From Bacteroidia bacterium (GTDB lineage Bacteria; Bacteroidota; Bacteroidia; B-17B0; Aurantibacillaceae), in assembly GCA_016787785.1 (NCBI GenBank), contig JAEUTO010000005.1, positions 372,001 through 436,000 on the forward strand: DNA of 64,000 nucleotides, in the 5' to 3' direction. The notes under the pieces are model-generated. The model was not told the DNA's origin and did not search any database. It was given only the letters and a program-made list of their open reading frames with translations. Below are positions 50,452-58,823 of the stretch, piece by piece. The first letter of the stretch is position 1, and every line of letters starts with the position of its first letter. The position numbers were made by a program, and so were the translations under genes.

Positions 50452-50856
50452 CTAAAATAAAAAGAAAAAGTATGCGGCGGCCCATCTCGCTAAAATTTCT
50501 TTTGCATAACCAATTACTTCTCCATTTTGATTTTGTACCGTGCCATCGGGCAATATCTTGCCAATTAATTTCTTCTCCGCGTCATAAATATTATTGTCTT
50601 CTTTAATGGTTCCAACTAATTTATGCGCTTCATTTTCAATATGCCCGTCGGGGGCAATAAAGCCAATAACGATGGAATTTTTACCGAGTACGGTGCCATC
50701 GGTTTTAAATTTCCCAACCACTTTATTGGTTTCATCCAAAACAGTACCGTCTTTTTTAATAGTGCCAATAAAAAGATTATCTGGCCCTTGAAGAGCCTGT
50801 GAATAGGAGATAAAAGAAAGAAGTGTGAGTGCAGTAAAAAAGGCTATTTTAAACAT
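50452..50856 (-). CDS. Secreted 17-residue-repeat (beta-flower-like) protein
   Basis: A 134-residue protein. I chose ATG at 50856 (MFKIAFFTALTLLSFISYSQ, a signal peptide), since the longer reading adds 16 unrelated residues. The mature protein has five tandem 17-residue repeats of constant length, each starting G-x-I/F and containing DG near position 6: GTIKKDGTVLDETNKVV, GKFKTDGTVLGKNSIVI, GFIAPDGHIENEAHKLV, GTIKEDNNIYDAEKKLI, GKILPDGTVQNQNGEVI. This five-fold pattern matches the small five-fold beta-flower proteins of Bacteroidota. The function is not known. It ends in a hydrophobic tail (WAAAYFFFLF). Confidence 0.72.
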   Translation of the reverse strand: MFKIAFFTALTLLSFISYSQALQGPDNLFIGTIKKDGTVLDETNKVVGKFKTDGTVLGKNSIVIGFIAPDGHIENEAHKLVGTIKEDNNIYDAEKKLIGKILPDGTVQNQNGEVIGYAKEILARWAAAYFFFLF

Positions 50857-50904
50857 AAACGTTATTTTTAAGTATAACAATCCGGTCGGATAAAAGTTCA
50901 GCAC

Positions 50905-52389
50905 CTATGCTTTATCTTTTTTATTCAGTTTTTCAAGGCTTTTGCTAATGTATTTTTCTGAAGGCATTAAGGTTGTTTGAATGCGTTTAGCGTAAAAAAT
51001 GCTATCGGTAATACTTTTGTTCTTTTCTTCAATAATGTCTTTTTGGTGCTGGATCTCGGCATTACTTAATTCAAGCAAGCGGTTGGCTTTTTGTTTGGTG
51101 ATGAAAGCCCTAAATAATACAATTGCCAAAACAACTATTAGCACAACTACAATTATTAAAACATTGCGAAAATTATTTTGTTTTTCGATCACCTGTTTAG
51201 AAAGTTCTTTTTCTTTTTCAAGGGAGTTGATCTTTAACTCCTGCTTGTCTTTTTCGTACCGGGCCGACATTTCATTTACCTGCCTTGAATTTTCAGAATT
51301 TAATAAAGTATCCTTTATTGCGTTGTACTTGTCAAGGTAATCGTATGCAGTTTCAAAATCTTTTTTTCCATGGTAGGCAGCGGCAAGTATATGGTAACAT
51401 TCACTCATCCCAAATTTTATATCTGCTTCTTCTACTTTTTTTAATATTGGTTTTAGTGTAGTTATCGATTCGTTATACTGCCCGTTATCAAGGTATAAAT
51501 TACTCAGGTTAATGCCATTGGCAATAATTATTTCATCATTACCAAGCTCTTCACCCATTGGTATAGCTCTTTGATAATATTCAATGGCCTTATCATTTTC
51601 TCCCAATACATCATAAAGGCTTCCAATATTGCAGAGCGCGCCGGCAATAAGCGTTTTGTTATCCTCCGCTTCGGCAGCCTTTAAAAAATCAAGTGCATAA
51701 GCCAACGCTTTTTTATTGTCGCCCATGTATGAATAAATATTACTTAAGTTTCCTATTCCGTTCATATAGCCTTTCATATCGCCAATTTCCTTGTCAATTG
51801 CCATGGCTTTAGTTACATAATCCAAGGCAAGCTGATATTTTTTCATAGATTCATAAACCAACGCAAGATTACCATAATCAGAAGCAATAGAATATTTATC
51901 TCCTGATTTTTCATCAATAGCTAAAGCTTTAAAATAATATTCGGCAGACTTTGAATAATTTCCGAGGTCCATCAACATGGTTCCGCGAAAATTATAACTT
52001 TTTGCTTTTTGATGAAGATTCCCAACAGAATCCGCTGTTCTTTCCCATTGGTCAAGATCAGTTAAAAATTCTTTCTGAAGATTGGCGGCACGAATACCGT
52101 TTGACATGACCTCAAAGCTTCTGAAAATGCCGTTAATGAACTTTAGCTTTCTCGAAAGCGCCAATGCTTCTTTTGAATAGCGCAACGTTTTTTCGGGATC
52201 AATATTTTTATTGCGACTGGCAATACGCACCAATAATTTAACCCGATTGGTATCTTGCCGAGATGTTTTTAAGATGGCTTCAAGTGAATCGAGCGACTTA
52301 TTGAATTGCTCATTATTTTGTTGCGCAAAAAACGAACAAATGGCGCCCATGAAGACAAAAAATAAACTATAACGCAAATGCTTATACAC
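50905..52389 (-). CDS. TPR protein with transmembrane helix, lacking a phosphatase domain
   Basis: A 494-residue protein. Signal-like N-terminus LRYSLFFVFMGAICSFFA; about six tetratricopeptide repeats at about 70-370 (AKSYNFRGTMLMDLGNYSKS, DYGNLALVYESMKKYQLAL, AGALCNIGSLYDVLGENDKA). One transmembrane helix lies at about 412-432 (VLIIVVVLIVVLAIVLFRAF), then a coiled coil. It stops at EEKNKSITDSIFYAKRIQTT, the linker that normally joins such sensors to a SpoIIE (PP2C) phosphatase domain. The phosphatase is absent, so this appears to be a truncated or decoupled receiver. Confidence 0.85.
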   Translation of the reverse strand: MYKHLRYSLFFVFMGAICSFFAQQNNEQFNKSLDSLEAILKTSRQDTNRVKLLVRIASRNKNIDPEKTLRYSKEALALSRKLKFINGIFRSFEVMSNGIRAANLQKEFLTDLDQWERTADSVGNLHQKAKSYNFRGTMLMDLGNYSKSAEYYFKALAIDEKSGDKYSIASDYGNLALVYESMKKYQLALDYVTKAMAIDKEIGDMKGYMNGIGNLSNIYSYMGDNKKALAYALDFLKAAEAEDNKTLIAGALCNIGSLYDVLGENDKAIEYYQRAIPMGEELGNDEIIIANGINLSNLYLDNGQYNESITTLKPILKKVEEADIKFGMSECYHILAAAYHGKKDFETAYDYLDKYNAIKDTLLNSENSRQVNEMSARYEKDKQELKINSLEKEKELSKQVIEKQNNFRNVLIIVVVLIVVLAIVLFRAFITKQKANRLLELSNAEIQHQKDIIEEKNKSITDSIFYAKRIQTTLMPSEKYISKSLEKLNKKDKA

Positions 52390-52418
52390 AGACTTTAATT
52401 TATTAAAAGAATTAAAAA

Positions 52419-53135
52419 CTATTTATATTGCTGAGCGTGATAAATAGGTTGATCGTTTACAAAGTTAGCAATGATCTCAGCGCTCATTGAGCGGTTCTTA
52501 TTTTGTTTGATGTAATTTGAATAGCCTTTTACACTTTTCCATTTTTCAATTTTCAATTTTTCTTCATTTTCCCTGCTAAGTGAAAGTAGCTGGTAACCAA
52601 GTCCTGCTTCAATTGCGCGCAACTCATCGTCATAATTAATTTTATTTCTTGCTTTGGTAGAAAGCTGTTTAAAATGCCAGGCCACAAAATCAAAAAAACC
52701 ACCGGTCCTAAAATCTTCTATTCTGCTCATCTGAATTGCAATTAATCCTATTTGAGAATTAATGGAAAGGTTTTTAAGCAGAACACTATCTAAAGTTGTT
52801 TCGCTTAGGTTACTATACCAGATCTTGTAAGTACGTTGTTTAGGCGCTTTAAAAATGGAAGCAAAGGTAGGTTTTACCTTCACGATCTTTTGCGACTTTC
52901 TGAATTTGATTTTAATGTTCTGAAATTCTATTTTCGGAAAAAAACGCTGTACGTATGCAAATTTGTTTTTGAGGTTGAATGTTGAGTCGCCGTTTACAAT
53001 TATTATTTTATTAGCAGTGTCTTTAAAATTTGGCAAAATAGAATCGTTTATGTTTTTATAGTAAATGGTTTGCGAAAAACCGGTTTTTACTAAAAAGCAT
53101 AAAAGCAGTGCAAAAAAAGCGTAGTGTTTATTCAT
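52419..53135 (-). CDS. Secreted protein of unknown function (238 aa)
   Basis: A 238-residue protein with signal peptide MNKHYAFFALLLCFLVKTGF. The mature domain has strands VQRFFPKIEFQNIKIKFRKS and KIVKVKPTFASIFKAP followed by helices, with LRAIEAGLGYQLLSLSREN and KGYSNYIKQNKNRSMSAEI near the C-terminus. I do not recognise a family. The latter pattern is loosely like peptidoglycan-degrading accessory proteins but is not enough to assign one. It sits 29 bases upstream of the TPR gene, possibly cotranscribed. Confidence 0.55.
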   Translation of the reverse strand: MNKHYAFFALLLCFLVKTGFSQTIYYKNINDSILPNFKDTANKIIIVNGDSTFNLKNKFAYVQRFFPKIEFQNIKIKFRKSQKIVKVKPTFASIFKAPKQRTYKIWYSNLSETTLDSVLLKNLSINSQIGLIAIQMSRIEDFRTGGFFDFVAWHFKQLSTKARNKINYDDELRAIEAGLGYQLLSLSRENEEKLKIEKWKSVKGYSNYIKQNKNRSMSAEIIANFVNDQPIYHAQQYK

Positions 53136-53210
53136 ACATCAAAAATATAAAAATATATTCTACAATAAGGGCCTGTTTTAATTTTATATCATAAATTTGT
53201 TACCGGTTTA

Positions 53211-54089
53211 ATGCTTTATATTGTCCTCACAATAACGATCAGTGTTCTGCTCTTACTAGTTCTTAAGGCATTTCAAAAATATGGCGTTAATTCGCTGGTA
53301 GCTCTTGTATATAACTACATAAGCGCGGGACTTACAGGAATACTCTTTCTAAATTCAGGTATTAGCATTAAAGCCATTTTTAGTTCAGAATGGATCTTTA
53401 TTTGCATACCTCTTGGTGCGCTTTTTATTTCTATATTTTATTTAATTGCTCAAACGGCTCAAAAAATAAGCATTTCTACAGCATCAGTCGCTAATAAAAT
53501 GAGTGTAGTAATGCCCGTCTTGTTCTCAGTTATTTTCCTGGATCAACACCTGTCTTTTCTTAAGATTTTAGGTATAGTTTCGGCTCTGGTTGCTGTTTAC
53601 CTTTCAACTTACTCCTCAACCAAAAGATCTGTAAATGCAGGTTTAATTTGGTTGCCTATTCTGGTTTTTGTTGGCAGCGGGCTTATTGATATTACGATAA
53701 ATGCCAGCAACGAATTTTATATTAAAAGCAAGGATGAGAGCGCTTTATTTTCTATCTGCACATTTTTAACGGCGTTTATTGTTGGCGGCTTTATTTTAAC
53801 TTACAATGTTAGTGTAAAAAAATCCTTGACAATCAAAGATGTATTTGCGCTAAAAAATATAATAGGAGGAATTATTCTGGGCGTACCAAACTACTTCAGT
53901 ATTTATTTTATTTTTAAATCGCTCGATGCACACGTTTTTCAAAGCGCACAACTGTTCCCCGTTTTAAATCTTTCCAACGTTGCGCTTTCGGCATTTTTGG
54001 GATGGATCGTGTTTAAAGAAAAATTATCACCACTAAATCTTGCCGGAATTATTTTAGCTATTATATCCATTTTATTGATCGCCTTGTAA
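53211..54089 (+). CDS. EamA-family (DMT) transporter
   Basis: A 292-residue protein with about ten hydrophobic helices in two EamA repeats: first half LVLKAFQKYGVNSLVALVYN, SVVMPVLFSVIFLDQHLSFL and LVAVYLSTYSST; second half IIGGIILGVPNYFSIYFIFK, LFPVLNLSNVALSAFLGWIV, FKEKLSPLNLAGIILAIISI. The GxxxxxE-type ends fit a drug/metabolite exporter in the inner membrane. The substrate is unknown. Its stop overlaps the start of the YigZ gene (TAATG), and both precede the M42-like gene. Confidence 0.88.
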   Translation: MLYIVLTITISVLLLLVLKAFQKYGVNSLVALVYNYISAGLTGILFLNSGISIKAIFSSEWIFICIPLGALFISIFYLIAQTAQKISISTASVANKMSVVMPVLFSVIFLDQHLSFLKILGIVSALVAVYLSTYSSTKRSVNAGLIWLPILVFVGSGLIDITINASNEFYIKSKDESALFSICTFLTAFIVGGFILTYNVSVKKSLTIKDVFALKNIIGGIILGVPNYFSIYFIFKSLDAHVFQSAQLFPVLNLSNVALSAFLGWIVFKEKLSPLNLAGIILAIISILLIAL

Positions 54090-54703
54090 TGCTTTTTTCA
54101 GATTCATATCTTACAATAAAAGCGGCGCAACAAGCACTTATTAAAGAGCGCGGTTCAAAATTCATTGCTTATATTTTTCCGGTGAGCAGTGAAGCGGAAA
54201 TAAAAGAGCATTTAGGCCATTTAAAAAAAGAACATCCTACCGCCAATCATCATTGTTATGCCTGGCGACTTGGAGCAGATAAAGCTGCTTTTAGAGCAAA
54301 CGACGATGGTGAGCCCAATAATACTGCCGGAAAACCTATTTTAGGGCAGATACAGGCAAAGGACCTTAGTAACGTTTTGATAGTGGTTGTGCGTTATTTT
54401 GGTGGCACGCTTTTGGGGGTAGGCGGATTGATAAATGCCTATAAACAGGCTGCCGCGGAGGTTATTGCGGCGGCAGAAATATACGAACGTTTTATTTTAT
54501 TTGAATATAAAGTTGATTTTAATGAAGAAAGTATTAACTTGGTAATGCGAATTTTAAAAGAGAATAACGCAAAAATAATTTCGCACACATACGAAACAAA
54601 TAATGCGATCATTTTTCAAATAAAAAAACAAAATTCACTACAACTAGAAAAAGATTTTACGGAACTTTATACCTCAAAACTCAGTTATTTAAAAACAATT
54701 TAG
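54089..54703 (+). CDS. yigZ: YigZ family (IMPACT-like) protein
   Basis: A 204-residue two-domain protein of the YigZ/IMPACT family: GSKFIAYIFPVSSEAEIKEH, HHCYAWRLG, RANDDGEPNNTAGKPILGQI and VVVRYFGGTLLGVGGLINAY, followed by a C-terminal ferredoxin-like domain (YKVDFNEESINLVMRILKEN). It has been linked to ribosome or translation-related roles in some bacteria. The gene overlaps EamA by one base and is 8 bases from the M42-like gene. Confidence 0.9.
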   Translation: MLFSDSYLTIKAAQQALIKERGSKFIAYIFPVSSEAEIKEHLGHLKKEHPTANHHCYAWRLGADKAAFRANDDGEPNNTAGKPILGQIQAKDLSNVLIVVVRYFGGTLLGVGGLINAYKQAAAEVIAAAEIYERFILFEYKVDFNEESINLVMRILKENNAKIISHTYETNNAIIFQIKKQNSLQLEKDFTELYTSKLSYLKTI

Positions 54704-54711
54704 GCCACCTT

Positions 54712-55665
54712 ATGAAAAAAACAAAAGCCAACTCAGAATATACTCTCCTTAAAGACATGTGTCATATGCACGCCCCAAGCGGTAATGAGGTTGGCATGAA
54801 AATGTTCATTTTAAATTATATAAAAGAAAATTCAAAAAAGTGGAAACAAAAGCCAAAAGTTATTTATGGTGAAGGCTTCCAGGATAATATTATTTTGATT
54901 TTTGGAAAACCACGCACGGCCATTTTTGCACATATGGATAGTATTGGTTTTACCGTGCGTTACGGTAAACAACTGGTAAAAATTGGCGGACCAGTTACCA
55001 AAAGCGGATTTAAATTGATAGGATCTGATAGTAAAGGTTTGCAGGAAGTAGAATTAAAAGTAACCGATGATAAAAAAACCGGTATGCGCGAATTATCATA
55101 CAAAGGAAAAAGAGATTTTGAAACCGGCACCGAATTAACGTTTAAACCCAACTGGCGCGAAGATAAAGATCACATTCAGTGTTGTTATATGGATAACCGT
55201 TTGGGAGTTTATAGCGCTTTACAAGTGGCCGCTACTTTAAAAGACGGCGCAATTGTATTTAGCACTTACGAAGAGCATGGAGGCGGAAGCGTTGCCTATC
55301 TTCAAAGATATTTGCAGGAAAAATATAAGATCTCGCAAGGTTTGATCTCCGATATCTCATGGATCTCTGATGGCGTGAGTTATGCAAAAGGCCCGGTAAT
55401 TAGTATGCGCGATAGTTTAGTGCCACGCAGAAGCTACATTAATAAAATTATTTCTATTGCCCGAAAAAATAAATGCGCTTTTCAATTAGAGGTTGAAGGA
55501 AGTGGCGGAAGTGATGCCAAAGAACTACAAATGGCAGAGTATCCTTGGGACTGGTGTTTTATTGGTGCGGCAGAAGAGAATGTGCATACGCCAGATGAAA
55601 AGGTGCATAAAAAAGATGTTGAAGGAATGATAGCGCTTTATAATGTTTTGATGAAAGAACTTTAG
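54712..55665 (+). CDS. M42-like metal-dependent aminopeptidase
   Basis: A 317-residue peptidase of the M20/M42 (co-catalytic metallopeptidase) type. The metal-ligand pattern is visible: His and Asp in FAHMDSIG, Asp in CYMDNRLG, the Glu pair in STYEEHGGGS, Asp in LISDISWISDG, and His in NVHTPDEKVHKKDV. The fold in M42 enzymes includes a lid that forms large oligomers. It should release N-terminal amino acids from short peptides in the cytoplasm. It is probably cotranscribed with the upstream EamA and YigZ genes, and its end overlaps the convergent DUF1571 gene by 4 bases. Confidence 0.82.
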   Translation: MKKTKANSEYTLLKDMCHMHAPSGNEVGMKMFILNYIKENSKKWKQKPKVIYGEGFQDNIILIFGKPRTAIFAHMDSIGFTVRYGKQLVKIGGPVTKSGFKLIGSDSKGLQEVELKVTDDKKTGMRELSYKGKRDFETGTELTFKPNWREDKDHIQCCYMDNRLGVYSALQVAATLKDGAIVFSTYEEHGGGSVAYLQRYLQEKYKISQGLISDISWISDGVSYAKGPVISMRDSLVPRRSYINKIISIARKNKCAFQLEVEGSGGSDAKELQMAEYPWDWCFIGAAEENVHTPDEKVHKKDVEGMIALYNVLMKEL

Positions 55666-56507
55666 AAACCGTAATTTTTATTATTGCGGTTAAAGTCGGC
55701 TTCCTTAAAAGGTTTATTGATTTCTATTGACGAGTAATCGTAGCTTTCAAATAATCCTGCATCATCATAGAGGCTGATCGAAACCGGAAGCATCATTTTT
55801 TCGTCAATAAATAAAACGGCCTTTTTACAATATAAGGTTGGCACTTTTAAGGTCTTTCCTTTTTTTAAATACCCAAAATCATTTAAAAGATCGTTATTAT
55901 CGCGTAACAAATATTCATTCACACACAATTTAGAAGCAACAACGCCAACGGTTTCTTTTTCACCAACTTTATAATCTACATAAGAATAATTTTTATTCTC
56001 ATATTCCAACATATAACAGGTGTAACCATTTTTGTGCGATTTACCGTGATAGGTAAAATTCTTTAAACCATCTTTATCTTTACTTAAGGTTAGGGCGATA
56101 GAAGTTCCGATGAAGGAATAACCTAATTCGTGGATAGAATAATGCTGGTTCTTGCGCATGATGTTGCCCGTTGGATCAAGGCTTATGGTCATATACGGAA
56201 AAACATTTGGCTTTACCAGGGCTTTGCGCCCATATAGTTCGGTATTGTATAAAACTTCCAGTTTTTTTGCGCGGTTAACAAAATATACTTTGCGGGGATT
56301 TGTTTGTACCAGGTATTCTGAATTGGCAGAAGAGAACTTTTTATCAATACGTTCTAATGCAGCCACTTTTGTGCGCATAGTTTTCACATTTTTAATAGAA
56401 TCGTACATTTGATGCAGGATCTTAGCGGGAGTAATATCAGAGGGTTCCCTAAAAGAAAAACCAATTAGGAAAGCCGCGAAGAGAGATATGATAACTTTAA
56501 CGTTCAC
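55662..56507 (-). CDS. DUF1571 domain protein
   Basis: A 281-residue periplasmic protein with a short signal (VIISLFAAFLIGFSF) and a DUF1571 domain: LHQMYDSIKNVKTMRTKVAA, NPRKVYFVNRAKKLEVLYN, GYTCYMLEYENKNYSYVDY, KVGEKETVGVVASKLCVNEY and LPVSISLYDDAGLFESYDYS. The internal GEKETVGVVASKLCVNEYLL stretch resembles a LysM-like peptidoglycan-binding motif. The family has no assigned function; a lipoprotein-localisation-like fold is possible. Confidence 0.8.
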   Translation of the reverse strand: MNVKVIISLFAAFLIGFSFREPSDITPAKILHQMYDSIKNVKTMRTKVAALERIDKKFSSANSEYLVQTNPRKVYFVNRAKKLEVLYNTELYGRKALVKPNVFPYMTISLDPTGNIMRKNQHYSIHELGYSFIGTSIALTLSKDKDGLKNFTYHGKSHKNGYTCYMLEYENKNYSYVDYKVGEKETVGVVASKLCVNEYLLRDNNDLLNDFGYLKKGKTLKVPTLYCKKAVLFIDEKMMLPVSISLYDDAGLFESYDYSSIEINKPFKEADFNRNNKNYGF

Positions 56508-56576
56508 ACTTTAAGAACAATAAAAATAGCTAATAGTTTTTAGTTATTTTTGGGAATTGCTATAATAATTACTAAA

Positions 56577-57320
56577 ATGTCAATAATTGGAATTATACCT
56601 GCCCGTTATGCCTCCACAAGGTTTCCCGGGAAACCCCTGGTGGAAATAAAGGGTAAGTCGATGATACAGCGTGTTTACGAACAGGCCTGCAAGGCAAATT
56701 TATTGGGCCAGGTACTTATTGCTACTGATGATGAGCGCATTGCCAAACATTGTAAAACCTTTGGGGCAAAGGTTGTAATAACCAAAGCGGAGCATCCGAG
56801 TGGCACCGACAGATGTTTTGAGGCCTATAAACTAAATGGGCAAAAATTTGACCACGTTTTAAATATACAGGGCGATGAACCTTTTTTGGATCCCGCGCAA
56901 ATAAATTCTTTGGCAGAGGCATGCAATAAAGAAGTAGAAATAGCCACACAAATGATAAAATGCAACGATCATGCTGTGTTGTTTGATAAGGGCGAGGTAA
57001 AAATAATTTTAAATTCAAATAACGAGGCATTGTATTTTAGTCGCAATGTTATTCCTTTCATAAAAGGCGTTGATGAAAAAGAATGGCACAAACATTACAA
57101 GTATTACAGGCATGTAGGCATGTATGCGTACCGTGCAGATGTTCTGGAAAAAATAACACAGCTTAAACCTTCGGCTTTAGAGCTGGCAGAATCGTTAGAA
57201 CAATTGCGTTGGTTAGAACATGGTTATAAAGTAAAATGTGTTGAAACTACTTTTGACAGCCATTGTGTAGATACACCCGAAGACATTGAAAAGGTTATTC
57301 GTCTGATGAATATAAAATAA
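56577..57320 (+). CDS. kdsB: 3-deoxy-manno-octulosonate cytidylyltransferase
   Basis: A 247-residue enzyme that activates Kdo with CTP for lipopolysaccharide synthesis. I chose ATG at 56577 because MSIIGIIPARYASTRFPGKP is the conserved start; an in-frame TTG at 56550 would add nine residues. Other signatures are IATDDERIAKHC, PSGTDRCFEAY, NIQGDEPFLDPAQI and YYRHVGMYAYRADVL, plus the Asp in the CVDTPEDIEKV end. The QueA gene starts 14 bases later, so the two are probably cotranscribed. Confidence 0.93.
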   Translation: MSIIGIIPARYASTRFPGKPLVEIKGKSMIQRVYEQACKANLLGQVLIATDDERIAKHCKTFGAKVVITKAEHPSGTDRCFEAYKLNGQKFDHVLNIQGDEPFLDPAQINSLAEACNKEVEIATQMIKCNDHAVLFDKGEVKIILNSNNEALYFSRNVIPFIKGVDEKEWHKHYKYYRHVGMYAYRADVLEKITQLKPSALELAESLEQLRWLEHGYKVKCVETTFDSHCVDTPEDIEKVIRLMNIK

Positions 57321-57334
57321 TTGGTAGTTTTAAA

Positions 57335-58555
57335 ATGAGTTCCCATCCTTCTTTAATTGCCATAACAGATTACACTTACGATCTGCCGCAGGAAAAAATT
57401 GCCAATTATCCTTTAGAGAACAGGGACGCCTCTAAATTATTGCTTTATAAGAATGAGGAAATAAGTGAAACTATTTTTAAAAATATTGCCGATCATCTGG
57501 AAGAAGAAAGTGTTTTAATATTTAATAATACACGGGTTGTTCAGGCAAGGTTAAATTTTTTGAATGAGAAAGAGCAGGCCATAGAAGTATTTTGTTTAGA
57601 GCCATATCAGGAAGATCTTGATATTACGCAGGCCATGTTAAGCACCCAAAACGTAAAATGGAAATGTTTGGTTGGCAATCTAAAGAAGTGGCGCGAAGAA
57701 GAATTGGTTTTACGAATAAATGAAATTAGCTTGAAAGTAAAACTAATTGAAAAAAGAAATGAAGATGTGTTGGTAGAATTTTGTTGGGACCCGGCACAAT
57801 TAAGTTTTGCAGAAGTGCTCGAAAAAGCAGGGGCAATGCCTATACCACCGTACTTAAGACGTAAGAGTGAAGAACTGGATGCTACGAGATACCAAACCAT
57901 TTATGCAGAAAAGAACGGTTCGGTGGCAGCACCAACAGCAGGTTTGCACTTTACACAGCAAGTAAACGAAAAATTAAAGCAAAAAAACATTTCATCATTG
58001 TATGTTACGCTGCATGTTGGTGCAGGTACCTTTAAGCCTGTAAAGGCAGCAACTTTAGCCGGGCACGATATGCATGCCGAGTGGATACATGTAAGCAAAA
58101 CAACAATTACAGAACTAATAAAAAGTGGAGATAAAAAAAAGATAGCTGTTGGCACTACTTCATTGCGAACCTTTGAATCGCTTTATTGGATGGGTTTGAA
58201 GCTGTTTTGTGATCCTACGATAAAACCCACGGAACTTGAGATAGGACAGTGGTTTCCATACGAGATCATGCAAAAGGAACTAACAGTTACAGAAAGTTTA
58301 ACTGCGTTATTGCAATGGTTAGAAAAAAATAATTTAGAGCAATTAAGTTGTAAAACATCCATATTATTAGCCCCGCCCTATAAATTAAAAGTAGCGGATG
58401 GCATCATCACTAATTTCCATCAGCCACAAAGTACCTTGTTGTTACTAATAAGTTGCGTTGTAGGAAATAACTGGAAAAACATTTATAAATACGCTTTAGA
58501 CCATGATTTTAGGTTCTTAAGCTATGGAGACAGTTCGTTATTGATGAAACAATAG
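57335..58555 (+). CDS. queA: tRNA preQ1(34) S-adenosylmethionine ribosyltransferase-isomerase
   Basis: A 406-residue enzyme of the queuosine pathway that transfers the ribosyl moiety of SAM to preQ1 in tRNA to give epoxyqueuosine. Signatures: YDLPQEKIANYPLENRDASK, VLIFNNTRVVQARL, AMPIPPYLRR, RYQTIYAEKNGSVAAPTAGL, YVTLHVGAGTFKPVKA, AVGTTSLRTFES and ITNFHQPQSTLLLLIS. Its length is greater than the roughly 350 residues of E. coli QueA, as is usual in Bacteroidota members. It follows kdsB and is followed by an intergenic repeat. Confidence 0.93.
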   Translation: MSSHPSLIAITDYTYDLPQEKIANYPLENRDASKLLLYKNEEISETIFKNIADHLEEESVLIFNNTRVVQARLNFLNEKEQAIEVFCLEPYQEDLDITQAMLSTQNVKWKCLVGNLKKWREEELVLRINEISLKVKLIEKRNEDVLVEFCWDPAQLSFAEVLEKAGAMPIPPYLRRKSEELDATRYQTIYAEKNGSVAAPTAGLHFTQQVNEKLKQKNISSLYVTLHVGAGTFKPVKAATLAGHDMHAEWIHVSKTTITELIKSGDKKKIAVGTTSLRTFESLYWMGLKLFCDPTIKPTELEIGQWFPYEIMQKELTVTESLTALLQWLEKNNLEQLSCKTSILLAPPYKLKVADGIITNFHQPQSTLLLLISCVVGNNWKNIYKYALDHDFRFLSYGDSSLLMKQ

Positions 58556-58562
58556 TTTACAA

Positions 58563-58716
58563 TTTAAAACACATAGGCACATAGAAAAGAGTTTATCTAC
58601 TTCGTGCCGATGAGTTTCACATAAATTCTTTGCCAAAGGCAAAGAATCCCTATGATTTTCTTTTTAGTCGGCTTTGATTTTTCTTTTCTAAAACTCTATG
58701 TGCCTATGTGGTTAAA
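58563..58716. repeat. CACATAG-type intergenic element
   Basis: The left end AAAACACATAGGCACATAG and right end CTATGTGCCTATGTGGTTAA are near-perfect inverted repeats. Between them lie CTACTTCGTGCCGATGAGTT and a central hairpin ATTCTTTGCC-AAA-GGCAAAGAAT (58625-58647). It is the clearest complete copy in the window. No ORF; it fills most of the 268-base gap after queA. Confidence 0.75.
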
Positions 58717-58823
58717 AAAGCAAAATGACGTTAAAGTCTCTATATTTTAATGCTTTACCGAAAAAAAATTAAAATTGCCTTGTTTTTTTTAATATTTTTG
58801 GTAAAACAAATAATACTATTCTC

